Shown: positions 44,324 to 57,896, counted from the stretch's first letter. The stretch is DNA of 64,000 bases from Histoplasma ohiense (GCA_017607445.1 JAEVHH010000003.1:6076001-6140000), one strand, 5' to 3'. Numbers and translations are program-made. Notes: generated from the letters alone by a model not told the origin.

Positions 44324-45502
44324 CTAGCTCGAATCACTTGACAAAGAATTCCGCCTTCCTGAATGTCGTTTAATTTGTAAAGCTTGCGGAATATGTATTT
44401 CTTGTGGTGGCTGCGGTGGTGTATGCATTGTCTGAGGCGCAACAACGACGTTAACAGGTTTCCGCCCGGGTGTGCTCGTCACGCTGGGTGGCGGCGTATT
44501 TACGGGAGGCTGTTGATGGACTCCGGGCCCACCAGCACCATAACCTGCGTGAATATCGGCGGACATATTCAGTGCCATACTCGGCGTCATAGCATTAGGG
44601 ACTACGTTCGGGTTCATATTCGGAGCCATGTGATGCGCCGTGTTTACGGCCATGTTCGGATCTGCGACGGGGGTCGTGTAATGAGTTGTATTCGGAACCA
44701 TGTTTGAGGGGGCATTTTGAGGAACGACTTGCTGATAGGTGGGTGAGCTTATTCGAATGGGAGGCTGTTGTTGTGGCTGTAGCTGCCATGGGAGCTGCTG
44801 GTTTGCCTGAGGAGGCGGCGAGTGGGAGAAATTAGGTACTTGTCCCGGTTGCTGCTGTTGATATTCAGTATTTCCTTGGGGTGGGTGATGCTGATTCTGA
44901 TGATGTTGCTGCTGCTGCTGAAGTTCCTCGTGGTATTGTAATTGTTCGATCCCTTGGGGATGATGGGGCTCGGGATATATTTGCTGATCCGGTTGGGGCG
45001 GCTGCGGGAACTGGGGTAATAGCTGTTGCGGGGTTTCCGCAAACCCCTGGGTTTGCTGAGGTTGCAATTGCTGTGGGCCATATGAATAATTAGAGGAGTC
45101 AGGCAGCGGAAATTGCTGTCCATGCGATGGTTTCCGATGTGGATGCTGCTGGGGTCCACCTGGGAGGGGAGTCGATGGTGTCGTCGTAACCGTCGGTTTG
45201 GGTACTGGAACTGACATCTCCATTGGCAAGGGCTGAGCAGGCTGATGGCTAACATACGTCGCACGCGAAGGGCTACGTCGCGGGGGAGGTGCGATAGGTT
45301 GCTCCAAGCATAGCGCACACCAGCCATCCTTGCCGCGCAGGGCTTCAGAGATGCCTACAGTCAAAACACAAACAGTCACTCTAATCGCAACGGCGAACCG
45401 TTTTGTGGAGCAGCCGTAGCAGAGCTCGTCGCAGATGACGGTGCGGGGAGTGGTATATTCATCGTTGGTGTAAGGTTGCTGGTGCTGGTCTTGGTACGCC
45501 AT
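44324..45502 (-). CDS. Gln/Pro-rich protein with N-terminal Cys motifs, 392 aa, function unknown
   Basis: The first ATG with a good context (GCCATGG) is at 45502. The open frame extends 46 codons upstream but without an ATG. Residues about 24-65 hold VICDELCYGCSTKR and GKDGWCALC, a C-x3-C-x2-C plus C-x2-C set that could bind zinc. The rest is low-complexity: Gln and Pro runs (about residues 140-250), then Asn/Pro/Met-rich repeats of the type MAPNMNPNVVPNAM, and a basic Ser-rich tail. No transmembrane segment is apparent after the chosen start. No splice site improves the model. Such a layout suits a disordered scaffold or regulator, but that is inference. I do not recognise the family. Confidence 0.7.
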   Translation of the reverse strand: MAYQDQHQQPYTNDEYTTPRTVICDELCYGCSTKRFAVAIRVTVCVLTVGISEALRGKDGWCALCLEQPIAPPPRRSPSRATYVSHQPAQPLPMEMSVPVPKPTVTTTPSTPLPGGPQQHPHRKPSHGQQFPLPDSSNYSYGPQQLQPQQTQGFAETPQQLLPQFPQPPQPDQQIYPEPHHPQGIEQLQYHEELQQQQQHHQNQHHPPQGNTEYQQQQPGQVPNFSHSPPPQANQQLPWQLQPQQQPPIRISSPTYQQVVPQNAPSNMVPNTTHYTTPVADPNMAVNTAHHMAPNMNPNVVPNAMTPSMALNMSADIHAGYGAGGPGVHQQPPVNTPPPSVTSTPGRKPVNVVVAPQTMHTPPQPPQEIHIPQALQIKRHSGRRNSLSSDSS

Positions 45503-47314
45503 GGCAGAGGACTCCTCTATGAAACCAAAAGGAAACAGAAAAGAAAAATAATATAGATAAGTAAAAGGCAGACAGCAGGTCCTGAAGATGTTTGACAGGA
45601 AACGTCGCGACGTACTCCGTATCAAGGAGCAAATTCCCAACTAAATATTTTCCAGGTCAACGAAAGGTGGAAAGGACCTCATTGAGGTATTGGGAATCAT
45701 GGTCAATGCGCCGCACAAGAGCAACGAAATAAACTGCTGGGCTTTATCAATCCTCAAGCCCAAGCCCGAGGCTGTCTGCGGACGAACAGGTCTCAAAAAC
45801 CACAGCTCTCTTGAGCCTCACCGCAGAGTGGGTGAGGCTTACACAGCGTACGGAGTACGTGAAGAGGAAGACATGCGGCCAGCCGCCAAAAACGCCTTCT
45901 CGTCGCTCATTCGTTTGGCTTTCAGCCAGAGTTGAAACTGGGTCGAATCATGCAATCGTGCATTCCGCAACAGAGGAAGATTCCCTGCATTGTCGACAAT
46001 GGATCCAGCATTTGAAAAGCCATTGCATTTTTCTGTCGTTGAGCCACTCGGTAGATGAAGTCGCCTGACTGGCTTGAGGCCGTTGGGACTGAACCTTTCC
46101 GGGAGCTGGCGCTTGCTTGGCGGTGGTTCTGTGGCAATCTGGGCCTGCGCCTTCAGCAAATAACAAGGAGATATCGTCCAGCGATCAACCCTCAGCCCAG
46201 AGTGGATGGCTATAAATAAATCGGAAGCTCAAGATATTGACAAAGTTGAACATGGTCTACGCTCCCAATTTTCGACCAGAAAGCGATTCTCCGAAACCAC
46301 CATCCATGGATTTACTCAGCACTTAGCACATCACCTGTTGAGTGTAGTTCGTGGGTGGGGGATATGTATGCTTTTCCTGCACGAACAGGAGGAGTGCCTC
46401 GTTATGCTTCTTAAGAGGTGGCGAATATTCACAACCCATAGAGCTGACTCGACAACAGGTGTCCTTAGAAATCATAAACATCCCGCTGGACGAGATTATG
46501 AGCAAAAAGAGTGTATCCTTAAGCCAGTTCACGCGAACTTTACTAATTCGCCGCATCAGCAGAATTGTTGGAGGTATTCATGATCTTGGTCATGGATTCA
46601 TGGATGCCAGCAGCTGGCCATAAACAGACTAGCGCTGCTTATATAAAAGCTTATCTCGATGCAAGCCACTCAGGAGCCCCTTTTGTGGCCATAAATCTGG
46701 ATTGGGTTAGTTCACATCCGGTGTGGCTGAGATCGCTGAGATAATACGCCCTAACACGTGACATCCTGGCCTCCGCTACGCAGATATCAATCACAATAGC
46801 AACAACATCTTCTACTATCTATCTACGCTGCTGTCAAGCCCTCTCCCACCTATCTCATTAGACGTGCCTATCGTCCTGACATCTCTGATATCCCCCACCC
46901 GGTTCCCTGAGTTCTGTTGTATTATTATTACATAGACTTACGTGGTTCATTTTTCTCCAAAGTTACCTTGCCGATTGCCGAACCTGGTCCCTCTTTCGAT
47001 GCATGCGCGCGGGTTGCTTGTTTGCATGCCATTTACATACCATAAAGCTGCATATCAAAATACCCCTCGACAGCTTTTGCGAAAACACAGAATCTGTTCT
47101 GCGTATAGATATTATTTCTATTCGGTTGAATCTCGCGAAGAAGGGAGTTGGGCTATATCCTCGTGACCCTGTCAATATTTTTCGTTCTTGATTCTAAATG
47201 TCTATTTTCGGAACGGTAACCGATGTACTGTAAGAGAAGGGGAGAAAGGAAAACATATATATACATACTCTGGAAGAAGGGATAAATACGCGGCGTGATC
47301 TGAAGACAGAGAAA
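45503..47314. other. Divergent intergenic region
   Basis: About 1.8 kb separate two divergently transcribed genes. Frames at 45839-46159 (-) and 46206-46623 (+, two overlapping frames) have faint coding look but no domain, start context or splice support. I call nothing here. Confidence 0.45.
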
Positions 47315-49462
47315 ATGCGCACCCCACTCCGCGCTTTCCATCACGCCCTTCTCGCAGAAGCCATCTTGTTCTCGCGCATTCGATTGCCCGCAGTTACTCC
47401 CCTGGTTGTGCGTCGGCAGTACGGTGGTGCCGTCTGTGCAGATTGTCGGAGGAGCATGAGGGATGGGCGGAGAGCTGGTGAAGCTCTCGTCCTTGCGTCC
47501 CAGCAACAAGCACAGGGATCTACAACGGCGCTGTCGACAAAAGTTATTTGTCGGAGTGGCCGAAGACGCCGACAGCAACAGCAGGTTAGAATGATTTTTA
47601 GCGGTCGGGCTGATTCTGCTGAGGTTCTAGATGGAGCATCAGGCATGTCTGCGGCAAATACTAGTGGACAAGAACTTTACGGACCAATTCAAGAGTATGA
47701 AACACGCGTGAAGTCGGGGAAATTGAGGGATGATGCGCATCAGCGAGGTAATACATATATATATACATTCGTATTTTCATTTCTGCATTTTCCACGTCCG
47801 CTCTTGTGTTTTATCTCTACATCTGTGCAAAGTACCTTCATTAACGACTATCATATTTTGTTTACCCATTTTCTCGTCCCGTAGAGATCGTCCAACATCT
47901 CCAAGACCTCCACGAGATGCTCCGCTCCTACATTCCACCAACTGTAGTCCATCCAACTATCGAGTCCCTCCAAGACCCAGAACCGAAAACCTCTTTCTTC
48001 AACACCCTATTCAGCCGAAAGCCGTCCCCGCCAACTTCGACACAAATCCCAGCTAACTTACCTAAGGGCTTGTATATGCACGGCGACGTAGGTTGCGGCA
48101 AGACAATGCTGATGGACCTATTCTTCGATACGCTGCCAGCAAATATCACATCACGTCAGCGCATCCACTTTCATAATTTCATGCAAGACGTTCATAAGCG
48201 CCTGCATGTAATGAAGATGAATCATGGAGTTGAGTTTGATGCGGTACCGTTTGTTGCGGCCGACATTGCGGAAGGGGCGAGTGTGCTATGTTTTGATGAG
48301 TTTCAGTGCACGGATGTGGCAGATGCCATGATTCTGAGGAGGTGGGACAATTTTTTTTTTTTTTTTTTTCTTCTGTGGCATTTTTGCTCTCCATCCGTTG
48401 CCACTTCCTGTTCATCGATGCATAAAATAATAGTATTGACGGTTTAATCAGGCTCCTTGAATCCCTCATGTCCCACGGCGTCATCCTCGTCACAACCTCC
48501 AACCGCCACCCAGACGACCTGTACAAAAACGGCATCCAGCGCGAATCCTTCATGCCCTGCATCGCCCTCCTAAAAACCTCCTTAACAGTCCTTAACCTCG
48601 ACTCCGCCACGGACTACCGAAAAATCCCTCGTCCGCCTTCAGGGGTGTACTGCCACCCGCTCGGCATGCCGGCTGATCGTCACGCGGACAAATGGTTCGA
48701 GTACCTGGGTGACTTCGTCAATGACCCACCACACCACGCCGTGCACCAAGTGTGGGGACGTGATATTGAGGTGCCGTTGGCGAGTGGCAAGGCTGCGCGG
48801 TTTACGTTTGACCAGCTGATTAACCGGGCAACAGGGGCAGCGGATTATCTTGAGCTGATGCGGAGTTACGAATCGTTTATTGTAACAGATGTACCTGGGA
48901 TGACGATCGAGCAGCGGGATTTGGCGAGGCGATTTATCACGTTTATTGATGCGGTTTATGAGAGCCGGGTGCGTTGATTATATCTGCCTTGTGCCATAAA
49001 GTATCTATGACACTTCTCGCTTTTCACTAACACGACAAATTTTCAATGTAGGCAAAACTCGTCCTCACCACGGCTGTCCCGCTAACGAATCTCTTCCTCT
49101 CCGAAGAAGAACTTCAAGAATCAATCGCTGAAAGTGATAAATCATCAGCGTCATCATCGGCATCATTATCATCCAAAAACGTTAACAACAGCCAGGATGA
49201 AGTACCTGAAAACCTCCCAGACTCCATGCGACATCTCATGGATGATCTGGGCCTGTCCATGTCCGCGCTAAAATCCAGCTCCATTTTCAGTGGCGACGAG
49301 GAACGCTTTGCCTTTGCGCGAGCGTTGTCGCGGCTTGCTGAGATGGAGGGGAAGGATTGGGTAGAACGCGGGTTGGGGATTGGAATGGATACGAGAATGG
49401 GAGAGGTGGAAAAGACTGCGTGGAATAAGGCTCGGAGTCGGTGGAGGGAGGATAGTATGTGA
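47315..49462 (+). CDS. AFG1: AFG1/LACE1-type mitochondrial AAA+ family ATPase, 605 aa
   Basis: Exons are 47315-47747, 47885-48341, 48452-48968 and 49052-49462, and all joins keep frame. The N terminus is rich in Arg, Ala and Leu without acidic residues for about 35 residues, as in mitochondrial presequences. Walker A GDVGCGKT is at about residue 211 and Walker B VLCFDEFQ at about 279. TSNRHPDDLYKNGIQRE and the late LFLSEEEL-containing block are AFG1 hallmarks. Yeast Afg1 and human AFG1L act in mitochondrial protein quality control, including turnover of cytochrome oxidase subunits (family knowledge). Yeast Afg1 is 509 aa; the extra length here lies in the N terminus and in a Ser/Asn-rich insert near residues 490-510. 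Intron 2 has a T19 run. Confidence 0.93.
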
Positions 49463-51003
49463 GTTCATTTTCCGTTTTTGAGGCTGGGGCAAAGTATATA
49501 GATTATACATGTTTGGGCTTTATTTTATTTTTTTTACATTTTACGTTTTCCTTTCTTCTTTTCCTTTTGAAGGGAAGGTACCCAGATATATTATAATATT
49601 CATTGTGTTTTGTCCACACATTGTACTGATAGATCTATCAATTTTCGTGAGAGGTGAGTTGGTTTGAGGCTGGTGATGCTGATGATGCAAATAACATCCG
49701 AGTTCTATGTTATCATTGTTGATTCTATGATAATACAGGATTGTTTTTGTTGGTTCCACCTTATACCCCGCGAACTCCTTTTTCATTCTCTCCGTTCTTT
49801 CGCTGTTCCCATTTACCGTTGTCAAGGGAGCGAAAGGTCTGAGTAACATATTGTCCTACCCAACAATGGGTACAAATACACCAGTGCTATTTTTGCTTTA
49901 TCCATTTCTTCTTCTTCTTCTTTTTATCCCCACTTGATCCTTCAAGCTCAGTCACACACTATTCCCCAATCAAGTTCGAGTTCAAGTACAAGGAAACGTC
50001 TTAACGTGCCAGCATCCCTCACACCGTGGACAATATGAGGGTATAAACCCCCCCGTCTGTTATGTTCATATATACTCCCTTTGCACCGGGTACCTCCCGC
50101 TGGCATCGACTATTTCTCCACCCATCCAGCTTTTCTCTTCCTAATCGCCTGTGCCCGAAATTTTTCCTCCAGGAATTTCCCTGATCCCTTCGATATATCA
50201 AAGCCTGTTCACCCTCTTTCAAGGAAGCCAAATGCGGTATGACATTGAAGGGGACCCCTCTCCAATCCGCTGGACATCCGGCCCACAGGAAGTGGAGCGG
50301 CAAATTTGCTCTTTCTACAACACCTTGTGAAAAAGTCAAGGGTTAATTTTTCCTTGGGCTTATTGCGAAGGGCAGTGGATACTTCCCAGACCTACCTCCA
50401 TACGGGGAAGCAAAGGGGCTGTCACTTGATATTGGGCTTCGGCGGGGTTGACACGGCTCAGAGCGTGTAGCAGTATTCTCCCTTCTCATGAAAGGCCATT
50501 CGCGAAGGGCAAAGGGAAGTACCTGCGCATCTACTTCTTGAATTGTGAAGGGAAATGGACAACTTCCATGGCTGTGAATCAGTGACCTCATAAGCTCTAA
50601 CCAGCTAGGTGTCAGCTATAAAAGCTGCATTCTTTCCTGAGTCCTTGATTTCCTTTTCTTTCCATCAAACTTTTCGCCATTCATACTCATTTGTCTTCCT
50701 CTGCACTACCACTACCACTACCACACCACGACTCTCGAAGCAAGCCTGCAGATATCTTCATAAAAACTTCTCAAGCAACCAAAATCTACCTCACCCACTA
50801 CACTTAATAGCTGTCGACCCGACCCGTCTCCAAATACGCGCTACCAACCCATCCGACTCAAACCACCCGTGGTATCCATAACATACCCCGAACCATTAAA
50901 GCCCATTTAAGTCTCCTCGACCCTATCCAAGATCCCACGCTCCATCTAAAATCCACCTCGACTACCCCTGGAGTTGCATTCGTACCACAGACACACAACA
51001 GGC
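49463..51003. other. Intergenic, including likely 5' UTR of the next gene
   Basis: No supported gene. From about 50600 to 51003 the sequence is CT- and CA-rich with several short upstream ATGs, resembling a long 5' leader of the small gene at 51004. Confidence 0.45.
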
Positions 51004-51240
51004 ATGTGTCTCGTTGAAACAGTCTACGGCGGCTGCGGCCATAAAATCGGCGGAGAAATTGAGCCCTGCTCAAAGGCAGTGTACCCAAACCCATGCGACA
51101 ACGCGACCACGGGAGAAAAGAGATTGGAAATCATGTGTTCCGGATGCCGAAGGTATTATGGCTGCGATGTAAAACCGAAACCGAAGAGCGTGGAGGCTGG
51201 TGGTGAACCTAAGGAAGGCGAGAGTAAGGAGAGCAAGTGA
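51004..51240 (+). CDS. Small Cys-rich cytosolic-type protein, 78 aa
   Basis: ATG 51004 opens MCLVETVYGGCGHKIGG. The same frame runs 10 codons further up, but the MCL start matches the short fungal proteins beginning M-C-x3 ... CGH that I know of. Cys at positions 2, 11, 23 and 32, and a CSGC pair near 46-49, with a nearby GCD, suggest a metal-binding fold. The C terminus is a Lys/Glu/Gly-rich tail. No signal peptide is present. Function is unknown. It is small, but it has regular codon use, a clear stop and a pyrimidine-rich leader. Confidence 0.65.
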   Translation: MCLVETVYGGCGHKIGGEIEPCSKAVYPNPCDNATTGEKRLEIMCSGCRRYYGCDVKPKPKSVEAGGEPKEGESKESK

Positions 51241-51924
51241 GCAGCTAGGCTCTATATTTGGGAGTGGATCTTCATGCAATACAGATTGTGTTATTATGTG
51301 TGAAGTCTAGAAGCAGAAGGACCGATGGGGTAAATTGATACAAACAATTGGTTTGATGTTATATGGTTTTGCATTGACGGTATGCTCTGCTTTGCCTTGT
51401 TGAACCTTAGCCCAGGTTTCCCCCTTGATATGCTGTGAAATCTGACTTACCATGATAACTGTTATGTGGTCTACATCTATCTATCCTTGGGACCTATTTA
51501 TTTTATTTTATTTTTTGGTTTAAGCAAGCACTGAGGAAATGAAATTGGTATGAAAACCTTGCTCAACTCGTTCAAATTGCCCAATTAGCATAAACTGCCC
51601 TGCTGCCATTTTGCGAACGATGAAGTACAGTACTTCCACGCCAGCCACATGTGTGTGCAGCCCATGTATGTACGCAGAAGTTGATGATAAGAAGCGCATT
51701 AACAAAAGCAGGCAATCTTCGTAGCTGCTTGGAAAGGCTGATGATCAAGTTTCTCCGGATAATTTTGATGTGGATTGAACTAGTTATTTTATTTTATGTA
51801 GTTAACTAACCTTAACCCCTTTTTCTTTCCCTTCAACCACCAAGCGATGGACCGTACGTACTAAGTAAGCCCTGTCCGCGCAATAAACTGGTAATACCGT
51901 TCAAGTGATATCTACCACAACTCC

Positions 51925-51970
<46 letters not shown>

Positions 51971-52625
51971 ACAATTAAAAGTCCCATTGGCGTTCTTCAA
52001 CCAATTTTTAAAACAATAACTCAGCTACATATGTAGCAGTTGCAGTTTTTCCCCTTCCCAAATGAAAATAAAAGAAAGAAAAGAAAAAAGAAAAGAAAAA
52101 AAGAAAAAAAAGGAGGGGTTAAAGAGAAAAATCAAAGAGGAAGAAGGGGGCGGGGGTCATAAACACATGAGAGACACAAATCCAAGCTGACAAAATCCAT
52201 ACAGTTAATCAAAGAGTAAAACAACAACAATAATCAAGAAGGGGGGGGAAAAGAATAACCCTATGGAGATCAATGAACATTTCATCTTCAATCAATACAT
52301 ATACAGAGGGTTATGTGCTGGATAGACATAAGAAACATAAAAACATCATCAAATATACAAAACAAAAAGTATTTAGAGGTTTTAGGTGGGAAGATGACGG
52401 AGAGGATTTCAAAAATGTCGAAACACAACCACACAAACAAGCATACATACATACATACATACATACATACATCATCAGATAAAAAGGCCATCATTAATAT
52501 AAATATTCCAACAAGGAAATCGGAGGCCATTAGAGACATCATCAGGGATAAAAACATTAAAAAAAGCCTAGATATAAAACAGGAGATCCAACCGTTTCAA
52601 AAGCAAAAGGGGCATCTTAAAATAC
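51241..52625. other. Intergenic with tetranucleotide repeats
   Basis: A (TGAT)n run at about 51926-51967, purine-rich A/G tracts at 52070-52150, and a (CATA)n run at 52442-52472. Part of this is probably the 3' UTR of the chitin synthase gene. Confidence 0.55.
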
Positions 52626-55600
52626 TCATCTCCAGAACCTTAACTTCCCAGCTGTCCTCTTCACCGTCCAGCCAGCCTCACTCGCCCAATCACTGACCGC
52701 CTCTCCAACACTCCTCCCGGGAGATGTCCTCCCAACAGAGCTTCCAGTTCCACTGGACCCAGTCCCCATAGTCCCACCACTACCCACACCCCCTAAAAAC
52801 CCACCATACCCATAACCCGTACCCCCCGCCGCATCAAACTTCATCTTCCCCTCCATGACCTGATGAACAAGATTCAGCATTGCAAACGCCCCGGACCCCA
52901 ACGCTCGAAATAGCGCTAGCCCAGCCACGCTCCACAGCACAAAGGCCAGGTACCCGTTACTGCCCGCAGATTTCTCAGTGAAGGACTCTGATACAGCCAT
53001 GGCGAGAATCGCATTTGCGATAACCCAGACTGACACCATGTACGTGCGCACCGCGCGGTAGTAGTCTTCCTGCATCTGAGCCTCCGATGGCTCTGGCAAT
53101 GGTACCTCGAGCCTATCGCGCAGGTTTCGTAGCGCCTCGTCGTAGCCGCTATCGATATCTAACTGTTCTGACGGCATTTCAAGCTCTACAGTGGAGGAGC
53201 CGGTGATACGCGCTGCACCGAGGTCGGTGTGGATGCTGTTGTCGCCCTTGGTACCCCATGTGACGTCATGGGTGTTGCAGAAGGCGTAGACCTGTAAGGT
53301 GCAGATGTAGCTTGGCAGCAAGGCGAAGTACTGCGCGGACGAGGTGAACATGTGCCAGGGATCTAGGTAGAGGAAAGACATGAAAAAATATAAGCCGATG
53401 GTTGAGAGGGTGGAGACGATGATGTTGGTGAAGGTGTTGTTGCCCAGTGTAAGGCGCTCTTCCATCGGTTTCTTGCTGAGCTTTAACTGTGTGACCACCA
53501 TGTATAAGGCGGAAAAGACTGTGTATATCATTATTATACAGTAGACGACCATGCCGGACATGAACATCTTCTTGGCTCTAAATGTAAGGTTGTTTGTTAG
53601 CTACGCGACTAATAGTGCAGTGCATAAAACGGGCGGAAATAAGCCACATACCCTTGAGGCCGATTGCCCATTGACAAAATGAATTGCAGGCAAATAAGCA
53701 GTACGCAGGCATATCGTAATATTACAAATATATATTTCCCGATATTATGCCCGAATGGGTCATTGGTAGGGTCCGACAAGGCACCGCCAATGAAGTAGAA
53801 AGTGAGATAGAAATTCGCCTACATGGACGTCAATCCTGGTTGGTTCACTCAGAAGAAAGTATCCGGGACATGTTGATCACTTACCAAAGAAAAGAAAGTA
53901 AAGACCAAAGAAACAAACTGATACAGAAATTCGATGTGCAATAGAATCTTCCTCGCAAGGGTATGGTCCGTCCGCCAAATCTGGCGGAAATGTATAAGCG
54001 AATACACGGCCGCAAAAAAAGCGCCATTGAGCCATCGTCGCCGTTGAGAGATGAACTCAGGCACGGAGTCTACATGAGAAAATATGAGTTAAAAATGTAC
54101 CCAAAATAGAAGGAAATGGTGTCAACTGTCGATAAAGTAAAAAAAAAAAAAAGAAGAAGAAGAAAACAAAACTTACCCGGAACGTCGGTCTCCCCAACCG
54201 CACTTTTCACGAACTTCAAAACCCATCTTTCCTCTCGCTTAGCCACCAACTCCCAACACAAAATCCGATCTTCGGCAAGGTACATGTTGGCAGTAAACAC
54301 ATCTGCGTTCTTGCCATGAAGCATCTCTCCCTTGAAATACTGGCTCAATGGCCCGTGCCCCGTACTGTCGTTTTGCAAAGCATGGTATCGATACGCGCTC
54401 AAAGCGCCTGGGAGCACAGTAATATATCCGAAAACAGACTCGAGCGGTTTATCCAGGATATTCGACATCTTATACTCGAAATTCTGAGAAGCGACGAGCG
54501 GGTTAAACAAACCCAGCCACCCTTTGCCTTTGCCAGCTTTAATCTCCCCGGCAGCTCCCGCGACATTTGAGTCTTGATCGAACGCTTTCCAGAGATGGTA
54601 AAGAGCGGTGGGCGCCGGCTTAGTCCCGACATCAAGAAGGATGCAGACATTGGGAGTCAGGGCACGCCCGAAAGCGTTGAAGAACCATCGATGCGAATTG
54701 AGTTTCTTCTCATTGCGCTCCTTCAGACAGAAAATGATCTGACACGGCATTATCCCCTTCTCTGCACCTTTAAATTTAAGATCCGGGTCCAGAGATACTT
54801 GAGTGGTGTATTCATACACATGGGCATTGACCGGTTTCTGATTCACGATATTTTTGGCTATCCCATCCTGATAGACACCCATGGCCGCAAGAGCATTCAA
54901 TGTGCGCGGATGTACCTTTTGTCTGCCATCAGCAATGATGCAGACCACAATTTTCTGCCAACCGTCTTTTCCCCAGGTTCGAGATTTAGTCCGAGAACAA
55001 AAGTGGGTGATGTTTCGCATGATACCATGCATGGTACGCGTGAAATGAATCTCATTTTCATTGTACATCGTCACGCAGACGAACAACTCCGTTTCACGCA
55101 TTGTGCTCCCAATGTTTTGTCGTAACTTATACCCCCGAACCGTGAAATCATCCGGATCGCAGGTGACGGCCGTATACCTCATATGGGTGAATTCACGGTC
55201 GTCTCGGCGGGGAAGAAAGCTGTGTAATATTGTGGGGATTTTGCATTCCAAAATAAGTTCTCCGTTGATAAGCCTAACTTCCTTCTTCGTCATTTGCGCC
55301 TTGCGAACCCCTCTACGCTCCTGGCGCCCAGTTGGCGCTGGGCCATAATGTACATTCAACTTTGCCTCCTCGTCCTCGTCATCGTCCAAGTCAGCTTTAC
55401 TCATTATGTCTTTTTCATCGGTAACAACTGTAGAGTCTGTGAGATACGTTTCAAACGACTGAACACTTGAACGGGCGTCGTTTATTCGCGTTCTCCGTCC
55501 CCCAACAAAAGGATCATCCCCATCATCGTCATCCCCTCCATCGGCAATATCAATACTCGTTTCGCCAGCAGAGGACGCTGGTGGCCCAGTGAACAACGGG

Positions 55601-56733
55601 GCTGGGGGTAGTGGCCGCCTTGGACTCCCACCATACCTGGAACTGGGAGTTCCAGGTCTCGGACTGCCGTTAATTTCTGCAGGTTCGTAATTCACACTGG
55701 ATACAGACGTGGGAGCACGTGCCCGTGAACGTTCCGGGCCCTTCGAAGGAGTCCAGGGACGTGTTGGTGAACTTGATCGAGCGGGGATATGGGGGCCGTC
55801 TACGACAGAATCAGATGGCAGCATACTGGGCGCTTGGCCAAGACTAGGTGACGGCTGGGAGAGAGGGATGGAGGAAGCTGAGGCGGATTGTTGATGAAGT
55901 GGATGATATCGATGTGGCGAGGGCGGAGCCATGGAAATAGGGCTTCTAATGTGCACATTGTCAGTTAAAGCATCCGATTTAGATTGTTCACGGCTAGAAA
56001 AGTCCTGGGTCTCTAGTTGATTCTCCAGAGGTGAGAGTGTAATTGACTTGGTAAAGCCATCCTGGCGTTTCGGTAACATATGAGCTGCGGGCTTAGGAGA
56101 GCTAAGACGGAGAGGCTTAGGAACTATATCCCAAGACCGTGGTTTTCCGCGACGTGGAGAGTTTATCCATCCTGGGGTGCTTTGAGTGGGAGAACTTTCC
56201 TCCTCGATAGTCATGTCCTTCCAGGTGACACGCAATTGTTTCTTGCTTTTGGGGGGAATTGTTGGAAGATCTAAGGCTTCACCAGCAAAAGCCATTGGGG
56301 CATCACGGAACGTAGGGGTTGGGCCTGGTGGAGCGGCACAATCATCCTGGTCTGGTTGAACAGTATCTTCCGGCCTTTTTGCAATTGCGGAGTGTCCCTT
56401 CACCCGGGTAGAAATTGGGGGACGAGTATTGAAAAAAAGAGAATTATTTCCCTGATCTACATACTGTTGACGTGAAGGTGTGTTCTGGGACCTTCTGAAT
56501 CTGCCCTCACTTCCTAAATCGGATGCATTATCCCCTCTCGCCAAAATTCCCCCGCCAGACGGTAAAAGTCTCACGGACGAGGGATTGCTGCGCACAAGCG
56601 CAGGTGTCGAAGCTGGCGCATCCTCACCGCTACCATCGAGGACGGATGGCTCGTCGGGTAACACATACGATGGGGGGTTTTCATCGTACGTTGGAGGTGC
56701 GGCGCTGCTATGGTGGTAGACGAACGAATCCAT
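52626..56733 (-). CDS. chs: Chitin synthase, division 1 (class I or II), 1286 aa
   Basis: Exons on the minus strand are 56733-54177, 54069-53885, 53818-53652 and 53577-52626. All introns are GT...AG and in frame. The enzyme polymerises N-acetylglucosamine from UDP-GlcNAc at the plasma membrane. Visible motifs are TMYNENEI, the acidic EDR at residues 821-823, and QRRRW at 861-865, the catalytic signature. Further marks are NSHRWFFNAFG and LLDVGTKP. Several membrane helices follow in exons 2-4, and a second helix pair sits near the C terminus. About 450 N-terminal residues are Pro/Ser-rich and probably disordered. This makes the protein longer than the usual 900-1050 aa. A Gly-rich stretch (GGTGYGYGGFLGG and on) precedes the basic C-terminal tail. 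No myosin motor is present, so classes V and VII are excluded. Confidence 0.93.
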
Positions 56734-57896
56734 TGCTCCCCCTCAATATTTGCGCGCAGTGCTGGCCGGAATTTTCTGGCTGGGTTTTCGGGTTAAATTG
56801 GGGACTAAAACCTTCGTCGCAAGAAACGGGAGCATTTGTATTTAGTCAGGTAAAACGCTATGTTATGACGTTCATATATATTCTATACAGTCAGGTGCGA
56901 TCTGTTGAGAGAGGGTTTTGATAGCTATCGAGCTACACTTTGAAATCGGTGCAACTATAGACTCGTCGCAAACGGATTAAACTTGGCTAATTTGAGCACC
57001 AACAAGTCAGAAACAAGGGGGCAAAGAGATACCAGAAAGTAATCGCGATTAATCTGAAAACCGCATTAGACAATGGCGGGGTGTAAACAGATCCGTGCTT
57101 GTGAAGTTTACCGTTCGAGAGTCAGAAACGTCACTCGAAAGCATCAATGAGGGAGTGATTCGCAATCTCAACAGAATGTCCTGGGCCTTTATCTAACGAT
57201 ACGAAAGCCCGATTGAAGAGTGACCGCGTGTATATGGAAGAGATAGGCGGCGGAGAGTGGTACAGGGAGGACAGGTGGACCGAGAGGAGGTACATGATGC
57301 ATATCACGTGCTTTTGTTTGTAAACTCGCCATTGCTATGGTAACCGTGGGTACATACAACGGATAATCTTGGCGCGGGGGTTGAATGAAAAAAAAGGCAA
57401 GATCTTATCACACAGTTGATGATCCTCATGATGAAGAATATTAAAATATCTTATTTCATAACTACGTAATTATATTGGAAGCTGACCCATGAATATAAAA
57501 GGCCCGGTAATTCCTCTGATTGTCGAGCGCGATCAGAGCTTCTATCTAGCAAGCGATTATTCTTCTACAACTGTGAGGGGTTGATAACAGTGTGAAGAGT
57601 GAATATAAGAGGATAGTAGAAAGGAGTAGATATTAGTAGATAGTAGCGTAGTGGTTAGTAGCTAATCGCTAGCGAGGGAAAGAGAAGGGAAAGAAGATGT
57701 GCGAAGTACATGCGTATAGATATATATATATATACATAGAAATAGTGGTAGCAAGAACATAACTAGAGAGAAAAGGAAAGAATAAACGAAGATAAATGAT
57801 GATATATAAGGAATTAATAAACGATAATAAGCAAGTGCATTACAACAAGATAATTAATTCTATTGCAAATGAATATTACTACCAAGAGCAAGTCAA
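56734..57896. other. Chitin synthase promoter region and intergenic
   Basis: No gene. AT-rich from about 57600, with a (TA)n run near 57720-57735. Confidence 0.5.

Noticed and set aside
45839..46159. 106-codon minus-strand frame between the Gln/Pro-rich gene and AFG1
   Set aside because: It has some protein-like stretches but no conserved motif, start context or splice support, so I could not defend a call.
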